Source: Toxonevra muliebris (Eukaryota; Arthropoda; Insecta; Diptera; Pallopteridae). From it: DNA of 64,000 nt. The translations under genes were made by a program, and so were the position numbers. Every line of letters starts with the position of its first letter. Positions within the stretch are counted from its first letter, which is position 1. Of the stretch, positions 1 through 10,763 are shown one piece after another. The notes below the pieces were generated by a model that saw only the letters and a list, made by a program, of their open reading frames with translations, was not told the origin of the DNA and searched no databases. The stretch covers positions 100,315,340-100,379,339 of the forward strand of contig OY829326.1 in NCBI GenBank assembly GCA_963691655.1. The letters are read 5' to 3'.

Positions 1-74
1 GTTATGGTAAAATGCAGTGTTTTCATTTTCAACGTAAATTGGAAACTCTTACTACTACTACTACTCAGACTTAC

Positions 75-500
75 GAGTGTATCAACTTGCACCAGCAGCA
101 CTCTCAGCTCGTAAAGTTTTCCCAGTGCCTTCAAGCGTTGACAAATATAATCTGGATTTAAATTATGATACTTGAGCGAGAGATATAGTATACATGTTGT
201 GCGTCCCACAACATAATCGGGTATTATATCCTCGCGAAATTCCAATGGGGCACTCACAATAGACTTGAGTATTGGATTGCCACGTTGCTTGGGATGCACA
301 AGTATGCAATGTGGATTTGCCGCTGTTTTTGCTGTGGAAGAAGTTGTTGCTGCTATTGGTGCTGTCACTAAGTTCCCTGCGACAGCTTTGGTATTTGCGT
401 TTGAATTCGTTTGCTGAATTTTTGGCACTTTCGGCGCTGTTGGAATTTCCAAATTGGCCAAGGCAGCGTCGAACGAATCATCTGGTGTTTCATCATTCAT
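75..500 (-). CDS. Ercc1: ERCC1 DNA excision repair protein, first coding exon (partial gene)
   Basis: The minus strand encodes 142 codons from an ATG at 500 down to 75, where a GTAAGT donor (74-69) follows in phase 0. An in-frame TAA lies two codons upstream of the ATG and the ATG context is A-rich, so the start is firm. After about 70 low-complexity residues comes the conserved ERCC1 central domain: RGNPILKS, then FREDIIPDYVVG, then LKYHNLNPDYICQRLKALGK, ending LRVLLVQVD. ERCC1 pairs with XPF to form the nuclease that cuts 5' of a DNA lesion in nucleotide-excision repair and acts in interstrand crosslink repair. This segment corresponds to the start of the XPA/DNA-binding central domain; the tandem HhH domain that binds XPF must lie in exons left of the window. 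Bases 1-74 are intron. Identification is by recall of the family. Confidence 0.93.
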
Positions 501-900
501 TTTTTACAAATTTCTAATATTTTTGTTATTTATGTTTTCATTTTAAGCACTTCACACTCACCGCCAAACCAAACAAATTAGACCACCTTGTGAAATCAAC
601 TACGAATAAAATCAGATGATTTATTTTTTGTTGATGGTGGGAAAGTCTTGGCAGCACTTTTTATTCTGAGAACAGTGTTGTCAGTTTTATGTTTTAGCGC
701 AATCCAATGAGTAGAGGGTAAAAAAAGAGCAGATAGAGATTCATAGATACTTTTTATATAAATTTTGAATCATTGATCGCGAGCTTTTGTAGTTTTTTTG
801 CTTTTTCAAAATAACATTAGTTGTGGAATTTAGAGGCAAGCACAGCGTAGTTTATACAAGATGCTTTTAAAGATTCAGAAAAGATTCGTCTTCAATGTCT
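501..900. other. Upstream region of Ercc1, no gene seen
   Basis: This stretch should contain the 5' UTR and promoter of the minus-strand Ercc1 exon. I see no clear TATA box or other decisive promoter element and no supported coding sequence. Confidence 0.4.
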
Positions 901-904
901 AACA

Positions 905-1090
905 AGAATATTTAAAGGGGTCCAGTAACAAAATCTATAAATCAAAATCTGCAAAAATTAATTCCATCAATAAAATCTGCAAATTTGAATCTTCATCGAT
1001 TAAATCTCCAAATTTTAATCTCCAATAAAATCTCTAAATCAAAATCTCATAGATTCTAAATCTCTAAAATTACAAATTTGTAGATTTATT
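905..1090. repeat. Degenerate AAATCT-type minisatellite
   Basis: Units such as AAATCTGCAAAT, AAATCTCCAAAT and AAATCTCTAAAT recur about a dozen times with variable spacing. The array is diverged and AT-rich, with no coding capacity. It resembles other weak short-unit arrays in this window but has a different unit. Confidence 0.55.
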
Positions 1091-1199
1091 TCTTGTGATA
1101 TTTCAATAACATTTTGAAAAATTAAAAAAAACCGTTCTATTTTCCTGAAAAAAAACTGTGGAAATAGTAAGTAAAACTAATCTTATTTTGTAATAGAAA

Positions 1200-1870
1200 A
1201 AATCCTTTGTTTGTTTTCTCTGTTGAGTCATTCCATATGAAATCGTCTAGCCGGCAAAGCCAGGTCACCTCGGATTTTGCTCAAACTTTGTGAGAATCTT
1301 CTTTAGGGTTCCCAAGAAGGAAATCCGACGTCATAAATTTTTCTCATGCTCCACTTCGCGACAGCGCGAATTAAAAAATTGGAAAAGTGTAATTTTAATG
1401 CTTTCCTTTTTTAACTGTAGAATAGGTTGGGTGAAATATATCTTCACGTTTGAGATGGCGTTCTAAAGCTAAAAGATAGTAGTTTTTGCAAATTTTAATA
1501 TCCACGAATATTCCAGGCTGAAAATATGTATATTTTTCTGACTTTTCGTGGTTTTTAGCTGACTCCAGTATCCATACGGTTGAATGTAAGCAGCTAATGT
1601 TTCTCAGCCATCAAGGGCACATCTTTCAAAAGAAAATAAACCTACGACCTACGACGGCTGGTTCCTCCTGCTCCTTATGAAAAATAACTATACTTGAAGT
1701 TTATGAATTTCAAAAACTTGCATACTTTAGGCTATAAAATGAACGCGTTTGGGACGAAGTGCAAAACTGAAAATTACATAGTAGAAGATATTTGGAATCA
1801 TATCTGTAATTCTTGGTTATGGTTTCAAATATTAGTAGCTTATATAGGATATTGAAAGATTAAGAACTAC
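1200..1870. other. Non-coding block, possibly old repeat
   Basis: Positions 1222-1380 have a more balanced composition than the surroundings and include the string CCGGCAAAGCCAGGTCACC. No long ORF, terminal repeat or recognisable protein was found. It may be an old dispersed repeat, but this is inference. The end leads directly into the hammerhead-like motif. Confidence 0.3.
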
Positions 1871-1875
1871 CACTA

Positions 1876-1924
1876 AGATCACTGATGAGGAATCGTGGCG
1901 GATTCCGAAACGGCCGTCTGATTT
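1876..1924 (+). ncRNA. Hammerhead ribozyme-like motif, type I (intact core)
   Basis: All elements of a hammerhead are present in order. AGATCA (1876-1881) can pair with TGATTT (1919-1924) as stem I, including one G-U pair. The core box CTGATGA is at 1882-1888. Stem II is GGAATC (1889-1894) paired perfectly with GATTCC (1901-1906) around the loop GTGGCG. GAAA is at 1907-1910, and stem III is the palindrome ACGGCCGT (1910-1917). The cleavage triplet GTC (1916-1918) ends at the predicted scissile bond 1918/1919. Stem III has essentially no loop, as in hammerheads of Penelope-like elements and retrozymes that act as dimers. Three degenerate relatives are present elsewhere in the window. Activity is inferred from structure only. 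Confidence 0.72.
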
Positions 1925-2400
1925 GCCCGTCTCTGTATACACTGTTGTTGTGATGACTACACATATAGTTCCTTTAGCCTGCAACACATTATTTAATGAA
2001 GTACATAGTATTTAGTTCTTAACCCAAACTTCAAAACCCTGTAAGCTCGTTTTGTTGTATTCATAGCTTGCGTGTGTATAGCCGGTTAAAGTAAACAAAA
2101 ATATCAGTAATTTTTTGTTTTTGAAACAACATTTTATTTATATATATACCATGTGTGTAAATACACATATATATGTACAATGCCCCACGATGTATGGATT
2201 TAGGCTGGGGCCCAAAATCCGAAAATCTGAGGAAAAGGGGAACAATTAAATAGAAGGGTTTTTGAGATTCAACTTTTTTATTTAAAACGATGAACCTGTA
2301 AATATTTTTATGAAATAAAAGAGAATCAAAGAGGCAGTAAATATGAATGTGAAGCGAGTTTTGATCTACTCACGACCCATCTTGCCGTAAAAAATATTCC

Positions 2401-3710
2401 TGTAGTATAGGGTTCCCAACCGTACTCTTTAAAGAGTACATGTTCTCTTTTTCAGGTCTTCTCTTATTTACTATACCCTTTTTCATCAAAATCTTTTTTG
2501 TACTCTTTTTTCAATTGTATAAACTTTTCAAGAATATGTTTCTGCACATTGAATTACTTTAACCTATTTTGACCACAAACAGTTTCAATTTGTATTCGCG
2601 CCTAAAAAAGCATAAAAAGAAAAATGTAATTTAGAAGTTAAACATAATGCCGCGTTGAAAATCTATATTTTCTAAAGCACTAAAAAAGTATGCCCAGTAA
2701 TAAAAAAAAGAAAGATGGATACCAAAGTGCTATGCACCACGTGCAATAAGACCATTTGTATCGAGAATAAGAGCAAGTTCGTAGTTTGTTTGGGCTTAGG
2801 CGTCTATTGGTTTTCTTTGTTTCAAATAGGGCTCGTTGAATCCAAAATCTACAAAACAACATTGCAGCAATCTCAATGTCAACATCTGTGTTGGATAAGT
2901 TCGGGCCGGAATCTTCCAAATAAAATCAAATATCTGCTTGTGAGGTTGATCTAGCTTATCACACAGTAAAACACCATCTAAGCTATAAGCCATTCTATTG
3001 TAGAAATAAACTGAATAGTTTACTGCTTGCGGATTCTACAATTGTGAATTTAATTCGATCTAGTAGGATGTAGTAGCGCTTCCTCCATAATCTTTAGAAG
3101 ATTTAAAAAATGTTCTGCTGCAATTAAGACATTTCAAATTGTATTACAGTACTTTGATGCTGAGCTTAGAATTTGCCATAATTCGATAGACTTTAAGTCG
3201 GTTTTAAATGAGAAATCTGAAACAATTAGCCAAATTATTTTAGATTGTTTGAGTTTAATATTTTTGAGAAATGTTTAGAGATTTGTGGCGACAATTGTAA
3301 TATGAATTTCGTCGGTATAAATAGGAAAGGAAAGAACAATATACATATATCATAGAATGAAACAAGCTTTTCTTCGGTATTGAGTGTTCAACTCACATTT
3401 TACCTAACTGCAGGCAGTATGCTATTGATTTTTGGGAAATTGATATTGAAAATAAAATTTACAAACACTTTTCACCGTTCGGTTGAGTTTTTAAAGATAT
3501 ACCAATATGTTTTTGCTATACCCCACATAATGTCAATGTGGAGAGAGCTTTTAGCATGATGAATGCTAGACGAAAATTCAATTATTTATTTTTACATTCA
3601 TTTGATATACAAAATTTGTGTTTTATTAAATGTACTCTTTTGTACTCTTTTTTTTTTACTGTAAATGTTCTCTTTTTCCTTTAATTTAGTTGGGAACCCT
3701 ACTGTAGTAT
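2401..3710 (+). mobile_element. Degenerate hAT-family DNA transposon with 8-bp TSD
   Basis: The flanks carry the same 8-mer, TGTAGTAT, at 2401-2408 and 3703-3710, the TSD length of hAT elements. The ends are inverted: AGGGTTCCCAAC begins at 2409 and GTTGGGAACCCT ends at 3700, followed by two extra bases before the right TSD. Subterminal sequence on both sides is rich in GTACTCTTT blocks. Inside, the plus strand shows broken hAT transposase pieces: a Cys-pair (BED-like) segment near 2715-2770, a segment reading DNCNMNFVGINRKGKNN near 3280-3340, and the C-terminal dimerisation motif PHNVNVERAFSMMNARRKF near 3520-3580. Frameshifts and stops separate them, so the copy is dead. Confidence 0.75.
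3502..3610 (+). pseudogene. hAT transposase C-terminal dimerisation remnant
   Basis: Reading from about 3515 gives CYTPHNVNVERAFSMMNARR followed by FNYLFLHSFDIQNLCFIK. This is the hAT dimerisation region, in which a Ser/Ala-FS motif follows a VER or VEF segment. The preceding DDE portion is only visible as short pieces in other frames, so no functional protein is possible. It lies just inside the right end of the 2409-3702 element. Confidence 0.7.
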
Positions 3711-4000
3711 AATATTTGGGAAAATAATAAAACACGCTATAAGCATTGCCTGGGATACAAAAAAAAAAAGCTAAATCCTAAAATTTGTAATGCAATTACA
3801 AAAATTAAAACTTATACAAAGTAATTGAAAAATTAAGTGGTGGAGGGTATAAAATAGAAATTTGCTAAAAGGTTTATTGGTTGATTTAAGTGAATAATGG
3901 CCCGGTTTTGGAACCCAAACTATCAGCAGATATTATTATAACGGAGTTTTGCGTGAGTTACACCATTTCGCGTTTTTCAGTCTTTTTTGGTCGTTGATTT

Positions 4001-4246
4001 GGGGCCGTTCACATATTACGTAATTCAGTTTTTGACCAATTTTGAACCCTCCCCCCTGGTCGTAACACATCGTAACAAAAAATTCATATTATACACTAGT
4101 GTAATTTTGAAGTCATCTGTATCCGATAGTATAAAATCGACGTTCCGTAACGCGGTTGATGCCAACCCCCTCCCCACGTAACATTTAGTAGAAAATCGTC
4201 AGACCCCCCTCCCCCTTCGTGTGTTATGTAATACGTGAACGGCCCC
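4001..4246. mobile_element. 246-bp MITE with GGGGCCGTTCAC ends
   Basis: Starts GGGGCCGTTCACATATTACG at 4001 and ends with the inverted copy (CGTATTAC complement, then GTGAACGGCCCC) at 4246. Inner arms hold CCCTCCCCCC-type tracts on both sides. The two ends match over roughly 23 bp with few mismatches. I do not see an unambiguous TSD. No coding capacity, so it is a non-autonomous element. Confidence 0.75.
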
Positions 4247-5285
4247 TTGACATAAGCGACACATAGAGACATCATAATATGCTCATTTTTCAGTCCCCTT
4301 GACGCTCAGATTTTCTGAACAATTCTTTCTTATGTAACCTGAAAGTGTAAAAATTGTCCTACAATGGCCTAAATCAATTTGTAAATTTTAAATGCAAACA
4401 TAAATTAAGATTTTTCTTTTAAAATATTAACCCAATTAATCTAAAAAATTTAATAAATTAATTAAATTAACATTCTTTTATGTATAATTAACTCAACGTC
4501 ATCTATTTATAGAAATGCGAGAAAGTCTTTAATGAAATTGAAATATTCAAAATTTGTTTAAGCTTATTAACTTTTATTTGTTTACTTACATTTCATGTTT
4601 ATATCTGTGGACTTTTGACAAAACAACTTATTTGTGGATAGTGATTTTATTAAAGTTAAATGCAAATTAGGCAATTAAAGAATGTTTAAATGTTGAGTGA
4701 TTGTTGTTGGTTCTTATTACTGCTGTTTTTACTTTATTGTAAATATTTGCATTATAAATTAATAATAATGGTCATAAATTACTAATTTGTTGTAATAATT
4801 TATGCTATTTTATTATGTACTAAGTGTACACTCAGACATATTCACACACTTTTCTGTTTGATTGTAACAAAAGCTGTTTTTATTTAAAATACATTAATTC
4901 ATGCATACATATGAATGTATAATTAAAATACAAATACAATTACATTCAATGGCATTTGTGATGCATCAAAAAGGTTTGCCGTTTTATTTTATTTATTTTT
5001 TTTTATTTTCTTCTTTGCATATTGTGCAACAACTGTGAAATGCGCATATATGACCCAGTAGGAAAGACATGCACATATTTATGTATAGAATAGATGAACA
5101 ACTTCGAAAACAAACAAATGAAAATACATAAATAGTACAGCATATGTACATGTAAAAATATTTGATCATGCTGATGGTATTTGATTGATATCATGAAAAC
5201 AAAATAAAATTTACGATCAGGTGGAAAAATATAAAAAGGTTGGTTTAAAGATCGACCCAACCAAAAACCGAGACACTTAAAGTAA
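4247..5285. other. AT-rich intergenic stretch, nothing recognised
   Basis: Very AT-rich. Short open frames on either strand lack codon structure or recognisable motifs. No repeat structure was noticed beyond simple A/T runs. Confidence 0.5.
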
Positions 5286-6124
5286 ATATAGAGGATTTAA
5301 ACAATATCAACTTTAAAACAAAAGGTATCATCTATCCTGAAGCACAACTTATATCTACTGATGAAGGTGCTGCAGACAACATGCATAATAGAATCACGAA
5401 AGCTGACAGCTCATTCGTGCACCTCAAGAAAAGTATGTACACACAAAAAGTTGCATTAATTTTAACATGAAATCGGCTCATAAGTTGGAGTACTTGAGAG
5501 CTGGCAATCCCTCATATAGAGCTTTGGGAAATATAAACAAAGGAATTGATTATCTTTGATGAGAGTCATACAGTGTCGCGAGCTCATTCATTTTTGGGAT
5601 AAAAATAGAAGGAGGCTTTGTATAGTACTGAAATTCGGCACATAGCCTTTTCTTAACATATTTAAGAAGACAAGGATGCTTTGTCAAAATTGGCTACCCC
5701 CAGCACGCAACCCAAAACGAATTTTGCATCAAAATTCGTTTCTATTTGACAAAAAGTCTTGTAATTCAGCACAAGGACTACAAATAATGAAATAAAGATA
5801 TCTGTTAAGTTTCGTAAAATTTGGCCACGACCAACATTATTATAATACATTAGAGTATTAATAACATATCTGCATCAAAAAAGTATTATCATTTTTGGCA
5901 TTTTTGTTCATCTTCGCGACAAAGTCACAGGCTTATCCTTACCACTCGTTATTGTTGGTGTTCCTTGCATGTCTTTTTAAGGTTGTTGTACAAAAATGTC
6001 CATTAGTATTGCCGTCCGCTCCTATGTTCGTCCTGTTCATTTCCCATATAAATTTTTAGCCTCAACAACAAATGAAAGTTTTTATTTCCAACAGAGTAAC
6101 CGTAGTATATTATGCTTCGCATTT

Positions 6125-6225
6125 TTGCAGAATCGATAGGAATAAAAGAACGACCAGTAGAACCCGCAACCTCCCAGGTTAAAGTCTAGTGAGATACGCA
6201 TTAGATTAACGAGGCCACCAAAGAC
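6125..6225 (-). repeat. tRNA-derived SINE head fragment
   Basis: On the minus strand this reads like a tRNA 5' region with an A-box-like part, then CACTAGACTTTAACCTGGGA, then a B-box-like GCGGGTTCTAC. The same tail of the tRNA-like region appears in the SINE at 29470-29745 (CACTAGACTTTCATCCGGGA). The body expected downstream is not obvious, so this is a fragment. Confidence 0.5.
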
Positions 6226-6354
6226 TACCTATGCTCAACTGCATAAAATCTAGCAATCTTAATTTCTGTCAGCTTCCACGAAATTAAGAATCTTTATTAT
6301 TTAAAATTAATAGGCTTAAATGAACCACAATACCAGAAATATACCAACAAAATC

Positions 6355-6405
6355 ATAGATCAGGTGATTATTTCAGAGCCCGCTACGGCTCCTCATCATT
6401 GATCT
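6355..6405 (-). ncRNA. Degenerate hammerhead-like motif
   Basis: On the minus strand: AGATCA (6405-6400), ATGATGA in place of CTGATGA (6399-6393), stem II GGAGCC / GGCTCT with loop GTAGCG, then GAAA (6374-6371). Relative to the copy at 1876, both sides of stem II changed together (AAT to AGC pairs with ATT to GCT), so pairing is kept. The first core C is lost and stem III plus the cleavage triplet are not intact, so it is probably inactive. Confidence 0.5.
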
Positions 6406-6790
6406 TTGTGATAGTTCCCTCATTTCAACAATCTTTATAAGTGGAGGAATTATAAAATAAATGAGAATTACAATGCAAAGAAAAAGAACTTCCACTACTG
6501 TTCTATATACATTTTGCTATTCTTCTTTGACACTATTATTGATCTTTGGTTCTAACATAAAGTCAATCCTGCTCTATGGCAAAAACCATTTCGAACGTTT
6601 GCTAATTCGATGTCAACAAGAACCGATCGCCATCCAGATCAAACACCGCTAGTCTAAATGAATCATACACAGATTAACACCGAAATTTTGCTGCAAAACG
6701 GGGAAATATTAGAAAGAACTGAAGACAAGGGCCAATGAACGATCCAGATTGAGAAGTTTTGTTAAGACCCATCCAAGAGCTAAAGGCTTA

Positions 6791-7436
6791 AGGGAGGAAG
6801 AGAGAAGAGTACTATTTGAAGTTCTTGTTTAGGAATGACTACTCATAAACTTTTATTGTAGCACTAGCTAAGTTCTAAAGCACATACATATTTTAATATG
6901 ACATTTCAATACTCTTCAGAGAAATTAATTTCACTTTAATACTTAAACCAAATAATTGATTTGTTTTCTTGGATAATTGGAATTAATTAGAAACCTAATC
7001 AAGGTAGCATTTTGCAAACAGTATGAACTCGTCTACTTATAAAATCCAAGCTCCGCACTCAAATCTTAAGCTGCGCATAAAAAAAAAAATACAGAAAAAT
7101 CAGCAAAGTATTTGTTTACTAAACGCCTCTCACTTTTACCATCGCTTCAAAACAGCCTCAAGCTATTTATGTCTGCAGACATATTTACATACATACATAT
7201 ATATTAAAATTTGCGCAGGCGCACATCGATAACTTACTAAAAGCAACTTACCAGCTAGATAGCAGCTTTATTCGCAAGCGTAGCGTAGCCAATTTTAGTT
7301 TATAAATTCAAATTGTTTTTTTAGTTGACTTAAAGCTTTTAAACGTGTTGGTTGGTCTCTTATTTTGTTTTCGGTAGCATACAAGTTTTAGTTTATTTGT
7401 ATTAGGAACGAGCAAGCAAGCGAGCTCGCGAGTGTC
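6791..7436. other. Gene-free stretch upstream of the small secreted-protein gene
   Basis: AT-rich, with no ORF showing coding character. The last 50 bases become richer in GAGC/GCAAGC motifs, which may belong to the promoter of the gene starting at 7503. Confidence 0.4.
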
Positions 7437-7442
7437 TATAAA
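7437..7442 (+). promoter_or_regulatory. Possible TATA box for the gene at 7503
   Basis: TATAAA lies 66 bp upstream of the ATG, directly after a GC-richer GAGCTCGCGAG segment. A start about 30 bp downstream would give a short A-rich 5' UTR. No strong initiator is seen, so this is tentative. Confidence 0.3.
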
Positions 7443-7502
7443 CTGCAGTCACAATAAAAACAAAAGATAAAAATAAAAAACCAAATACATACAACCTTCA
7501 AA

Positions 7503-8946
7503 ATGACAACAACAACAACAACAACGAAGTGTTGCATCAACAAATTTATTATTGTTGCTGTTGTGTTGTTGATGTTATGCGAATGCGCATTCAGTACGCC
7601 AATGTTGTATAAGAAAAATACCCAAGATAAATATGAAGCAGGTGAAAAATTGCATCAAGAGAAATTAGATTAGTAGAAAAAGTGATTTAAAATATTTCTT
7701 TGATTTTTGTTTTTTAATGTATTAGATCTTGTGGCTGTTTCATCTACTGTAATACCTCTAACGGTACTAGAGGTTAGTTACGGTTTGGGCGGTAAACCGA
7801 GCGAAGAATATAAAATGGCTTACTTGAAGAAGCTACGCAAGAAGGTGCAACATCATGCTGAAAATGCCGATGAAGAGGACCCGGATACATTGATAACAAG
7901 TAAGTCAAGAAATGGATTAAGTTATGGTGTCGTAGTTTCTGTAGTTCTTAACTAAAGTTCAAAATGAAAACTATAGATTTGAACATTGTCTTGGGATTCG
8001 AGTTATGGCGCATTGATTATTTCGATTGATTGAAACTTGTGATAATATTTATTTATTATATTTTTCAACTGCACTGAAAAAAAGTGTTGAATTTCGAACT
8101 TCTTTTTAGCATAGCATCTGAGAGGTTACTCAAATTTGTAATTTTCCTAAATGGTTTCTTCAGCAGTGATCTGATGCCCTCTAGCTCGTTTCCATTTTAA
8201 TTCCATTCATAAGAAACAAGAAGTGCATAAGTGTGGTGAATTTTTAACTTATGGCAGTAAATATTTTTAAAGTTAAAAGATTATTACATTTTTCAAATGA
8301 GTTGCTCATGAAACTTCTCTAGATTAACACTCTCAAGGGGGGGGGGGCGTTATTTTGAAATTATTGCCTTTGAAGATAGTTTTCTCTATAGCGGCAAGTA
8401 GGCAAAATATGAAATATATTTTATCGCATATATTGTGGCAAAATTTTTTTCAAAAGTCCTGAATTCAAATATTCTAGATTGACGCTTTTGATTCACCATA
8501 ATTTTTTAATAATTTTCATCAATATGGAAACACTTAAAATTGTAAACTTATAATTATCTAAAGAGCTGTAAGTTACGGATAAACAGAAAATACCTAAAGA
8601 ACATTACATTGCAATGCTCATCTCCTAGAGGAATATAAGACCTAATAGATATAATACTTCCCAACAATTCTCTACATAGTTCTTCTAAGTTAACAGTTAA
8701 ACTGTGCGTATGCGTAACATTTAACTCCACCTACGTAAATGAATTCCTTAAAAATCAAACCTGATTTTCAATGACTATGCTACTTCTGCATGGCTATGGC
8801 TATGGCTTTCATGACCTTTTTTATTATACTTTTTTTTTAACTTCCTTTTTATTTTATTTTATTTTATTTTTTTCTATACCTTTTCAGTTAAAAAGAAACA
8901 CCATGATGCCAATAAAGCCAAAGTCAAGGGCATCTCAAGCAATTGA
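7503..8946 (+). CDS. Small secreted protein, three exons (unrecognised)
   Basis: Exons at 7503-7641, 7726-7899 and 8888-8946 join to 123 codons plus stop. Donors are GGTGAAA-type at 7642 and GTAAGT at 7900. Acceptors end ATTAG at 7725 and TTTTCAG at 8887, the latter after a T-rich tract. Both introns are phase 1 and the frame is kept across each, which strongly supports the model. Residues 1-8 are Met plus a Thr run. Residues 14-31 are hydrophobic (FIIVAVVLLMLCECAFS), a typical signal peptide. The predicted mature chain has no Cys, a hydrophobic segment (LVAVSSTVIPLTVLEVSYGL), a basic helix (KMAYLKKLRKKVQHH), an acidic stretch (ENADEEDPD) and a Lys/His-rich tail. I do not recognise the family; no function is proposed. 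Poly(A) signals follow at 9370-9392. Confidence 0.72.
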
Positions 8947-9369
8947 AGTCATATTATCGAAATTGAAACGATGAGTGCATTTTAGTATTGGTAGTTGTAT
9001 GTATGTATTGTATTTTACGTGTGTATGTGTGGTGGTATGCATGTGGTATGTAGCAAAAGTAATAGTAATGGTTAAGAAGATTGTTGTTTGTTGTAGTTGT
9101 TGCTATTGCTGATGATGCCACTTACTATATATCGTACTACTACTACATATACATAGGTCGATTTCATATAGTTTTGTGGTGATGTCACTTTTGTTTATCG
9201 AAATGAACATCAAAGCAATTTTGCTATGTGTATTTACGAAATTGATTGATGAAATCTAATATGACTTTTCTAAATTTATAAAAAAAAAAATGTCTTATTT
9301 TCTTTAATTTTTTCTCTTTGTATTTAATTTAAGTTTTCGAATTCGATTTTAAGTTCAATGTATATAAAA

Positions 9370-9392
9370 AATAAATAAAAATTGACAATAAA
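9370..9392 (+). terminator. Poly(A) signal cluster
   Basis: Three overlapping or adjacent AATAAA hexamers (9370, 9374 and 9387) lie about 425 bp after the stop codon of the small secreted-protein gene. They are the first clustered canonical signals in that direction. Confidence 0.5.
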
Positions 9393-10566
9393 ATGATTTT
9401 TCTGTTTCTTTGGCTGATTTTTTTTTGTGTCCACATATTTTTATATATGTATTTTTGCGTAGGTTTTTATATTTTTTACAAATGTCTCTGTGTCTACGTT
9501 TTGGGCAGTGATTTAAATGTATGCCCAAAAAAAAACGTGATTTACATACTTATTCGTTTAAGCACTGATATTGAAATTTTTTGACCTTTAGATTTAAGTT
9601 TGCGTTTCAGAAGTAAAGATTTTACACTGTACTTAGCCCATGCATTAGGTGCAAGAGAAACCACTCAAACGATCAAGTCGGATTTTGTAGAAAATTTAAA
9701 TGAACCGAGACATATATCATCATTTATTATTAAATCATACTTTTTCTACAAAAATCCACCAAAAAATTGCTGAAAGCTAATAAGCAAATTAGTCTTGTTA
9801 AAGCCAACAATATCATATCTACAAAATACCATAGAGTAATATCCAAAGTGAAATGGATACTGACAATCTCCTTATAGTCAAAAACTATTGACATTTAATC
9901 TCTCAGTAATTTTTGGCAGCGATGTGCTTTCTCATGTATTACTCATTGACGCTTCTTGTTCCCAAAAAAGGGCATTACCAAAAAATACACATTTTAATTG
10001 TTTCCATTGAAATGAGTTAACATTTTTTCTAAAATCGATGGTGTATTTGATCGAAAATAAATAAGAAATAAGAAGAAATGGTGCGCTTGCGAACATTAAG
10101 TGGAATGAATAGTGTCAAGCCTTAGCAGCAAAGAAAGTGTTAAGATGCAATATTCAGGAAAAATCAAAACCATCAAATTTATGTAACGATTTTAATAGCT
10201 TTTTTATTATTCAACAATGTTTTCTTTAATTACTGTTGCTACAAATTTTTTTAAATAAATCCGTCAATTAAAAAACCAACAGGCACTTTGCAATATTTTT
10301 TTACAATATTTACTTAATATCACATAATTTTTTTGCAGAAGAAATTTCGTCACGATTATAGCTCATAAAAATTGTTTCCAAACATTTAATTTTTTGCTAA
10401 AAGGTATTGCTGGACTTTTCTACGATCCGTCATTTAACTCTTCGTTACACAAATTCAACTTTTTATGATTAAATAGGCCACCACATATTCAATCCCGTCT
10501 TCTCCTGCAGACTATAAAGATCACTCGACACAATTTGACTCTTCGGTATCCGTATACGTAGTTACC
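9393..10566. other. Gene-free AT-rich stretch
   Basis: No conserved coding sequence, RNA gene or terminal repeats were recognised. Short frames are AT-driven. Confidence 0.45.
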
Positions 10567-10763
10567 TAACCCCATGTCTCGACTAGCAATAATTCTTGTC
10601 ATAATTATGTCATAATTTATTACTAAAGTTATATCATAAATTCAAGTGGGCAAATTTTGTCAAGATATTTGATTTTAAAGGCGTATTTATATGTAAGTAC
10701 AACAAGATATTAATTTGTTTTCGCACTGAATGCTTTGAAAGAATTAGAAAATCAGCAAATCAA

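Larger units (their letters stand above)
5290..6790 (+). pseudogene. RTE-like LINE reverse transcriptase C-terminal relic, fragmented
   Basis: At about 5335-5430 the plus strand reads STDEGAADNMHNRITKADSS then FVHLKK. This is the pattern seen after the RT catalytic core in RTE-like LINEs, where a D-G-G/A spacer precedes DI-RI-KA and F-L-K. At about 6540-6600 comes SNIKSILLYGKN, equivalent to the V-x-LLYG motif that follows. A basic tail lies around 6720-6790. The segments are broken by stops and interrupted by a SINE head (about 6130-6225) and a hammerhead-like repeat (about 6355-6405). The clade assignment is tentative; CR1-type elements share parts of the pattern. Confidence 0.5.

Noticed and set aside
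272..517. 81-codon plus-strand ORF
   Set aside because: Antisense shadow of the Ercc1 exon, which has family-level conservation on the minus strand.
5325..5360. Hammerhead core CTGATGA at 5330
   Set aside because: No GAAA box or pairing stems follow; it is part of a LINE RT sequence.
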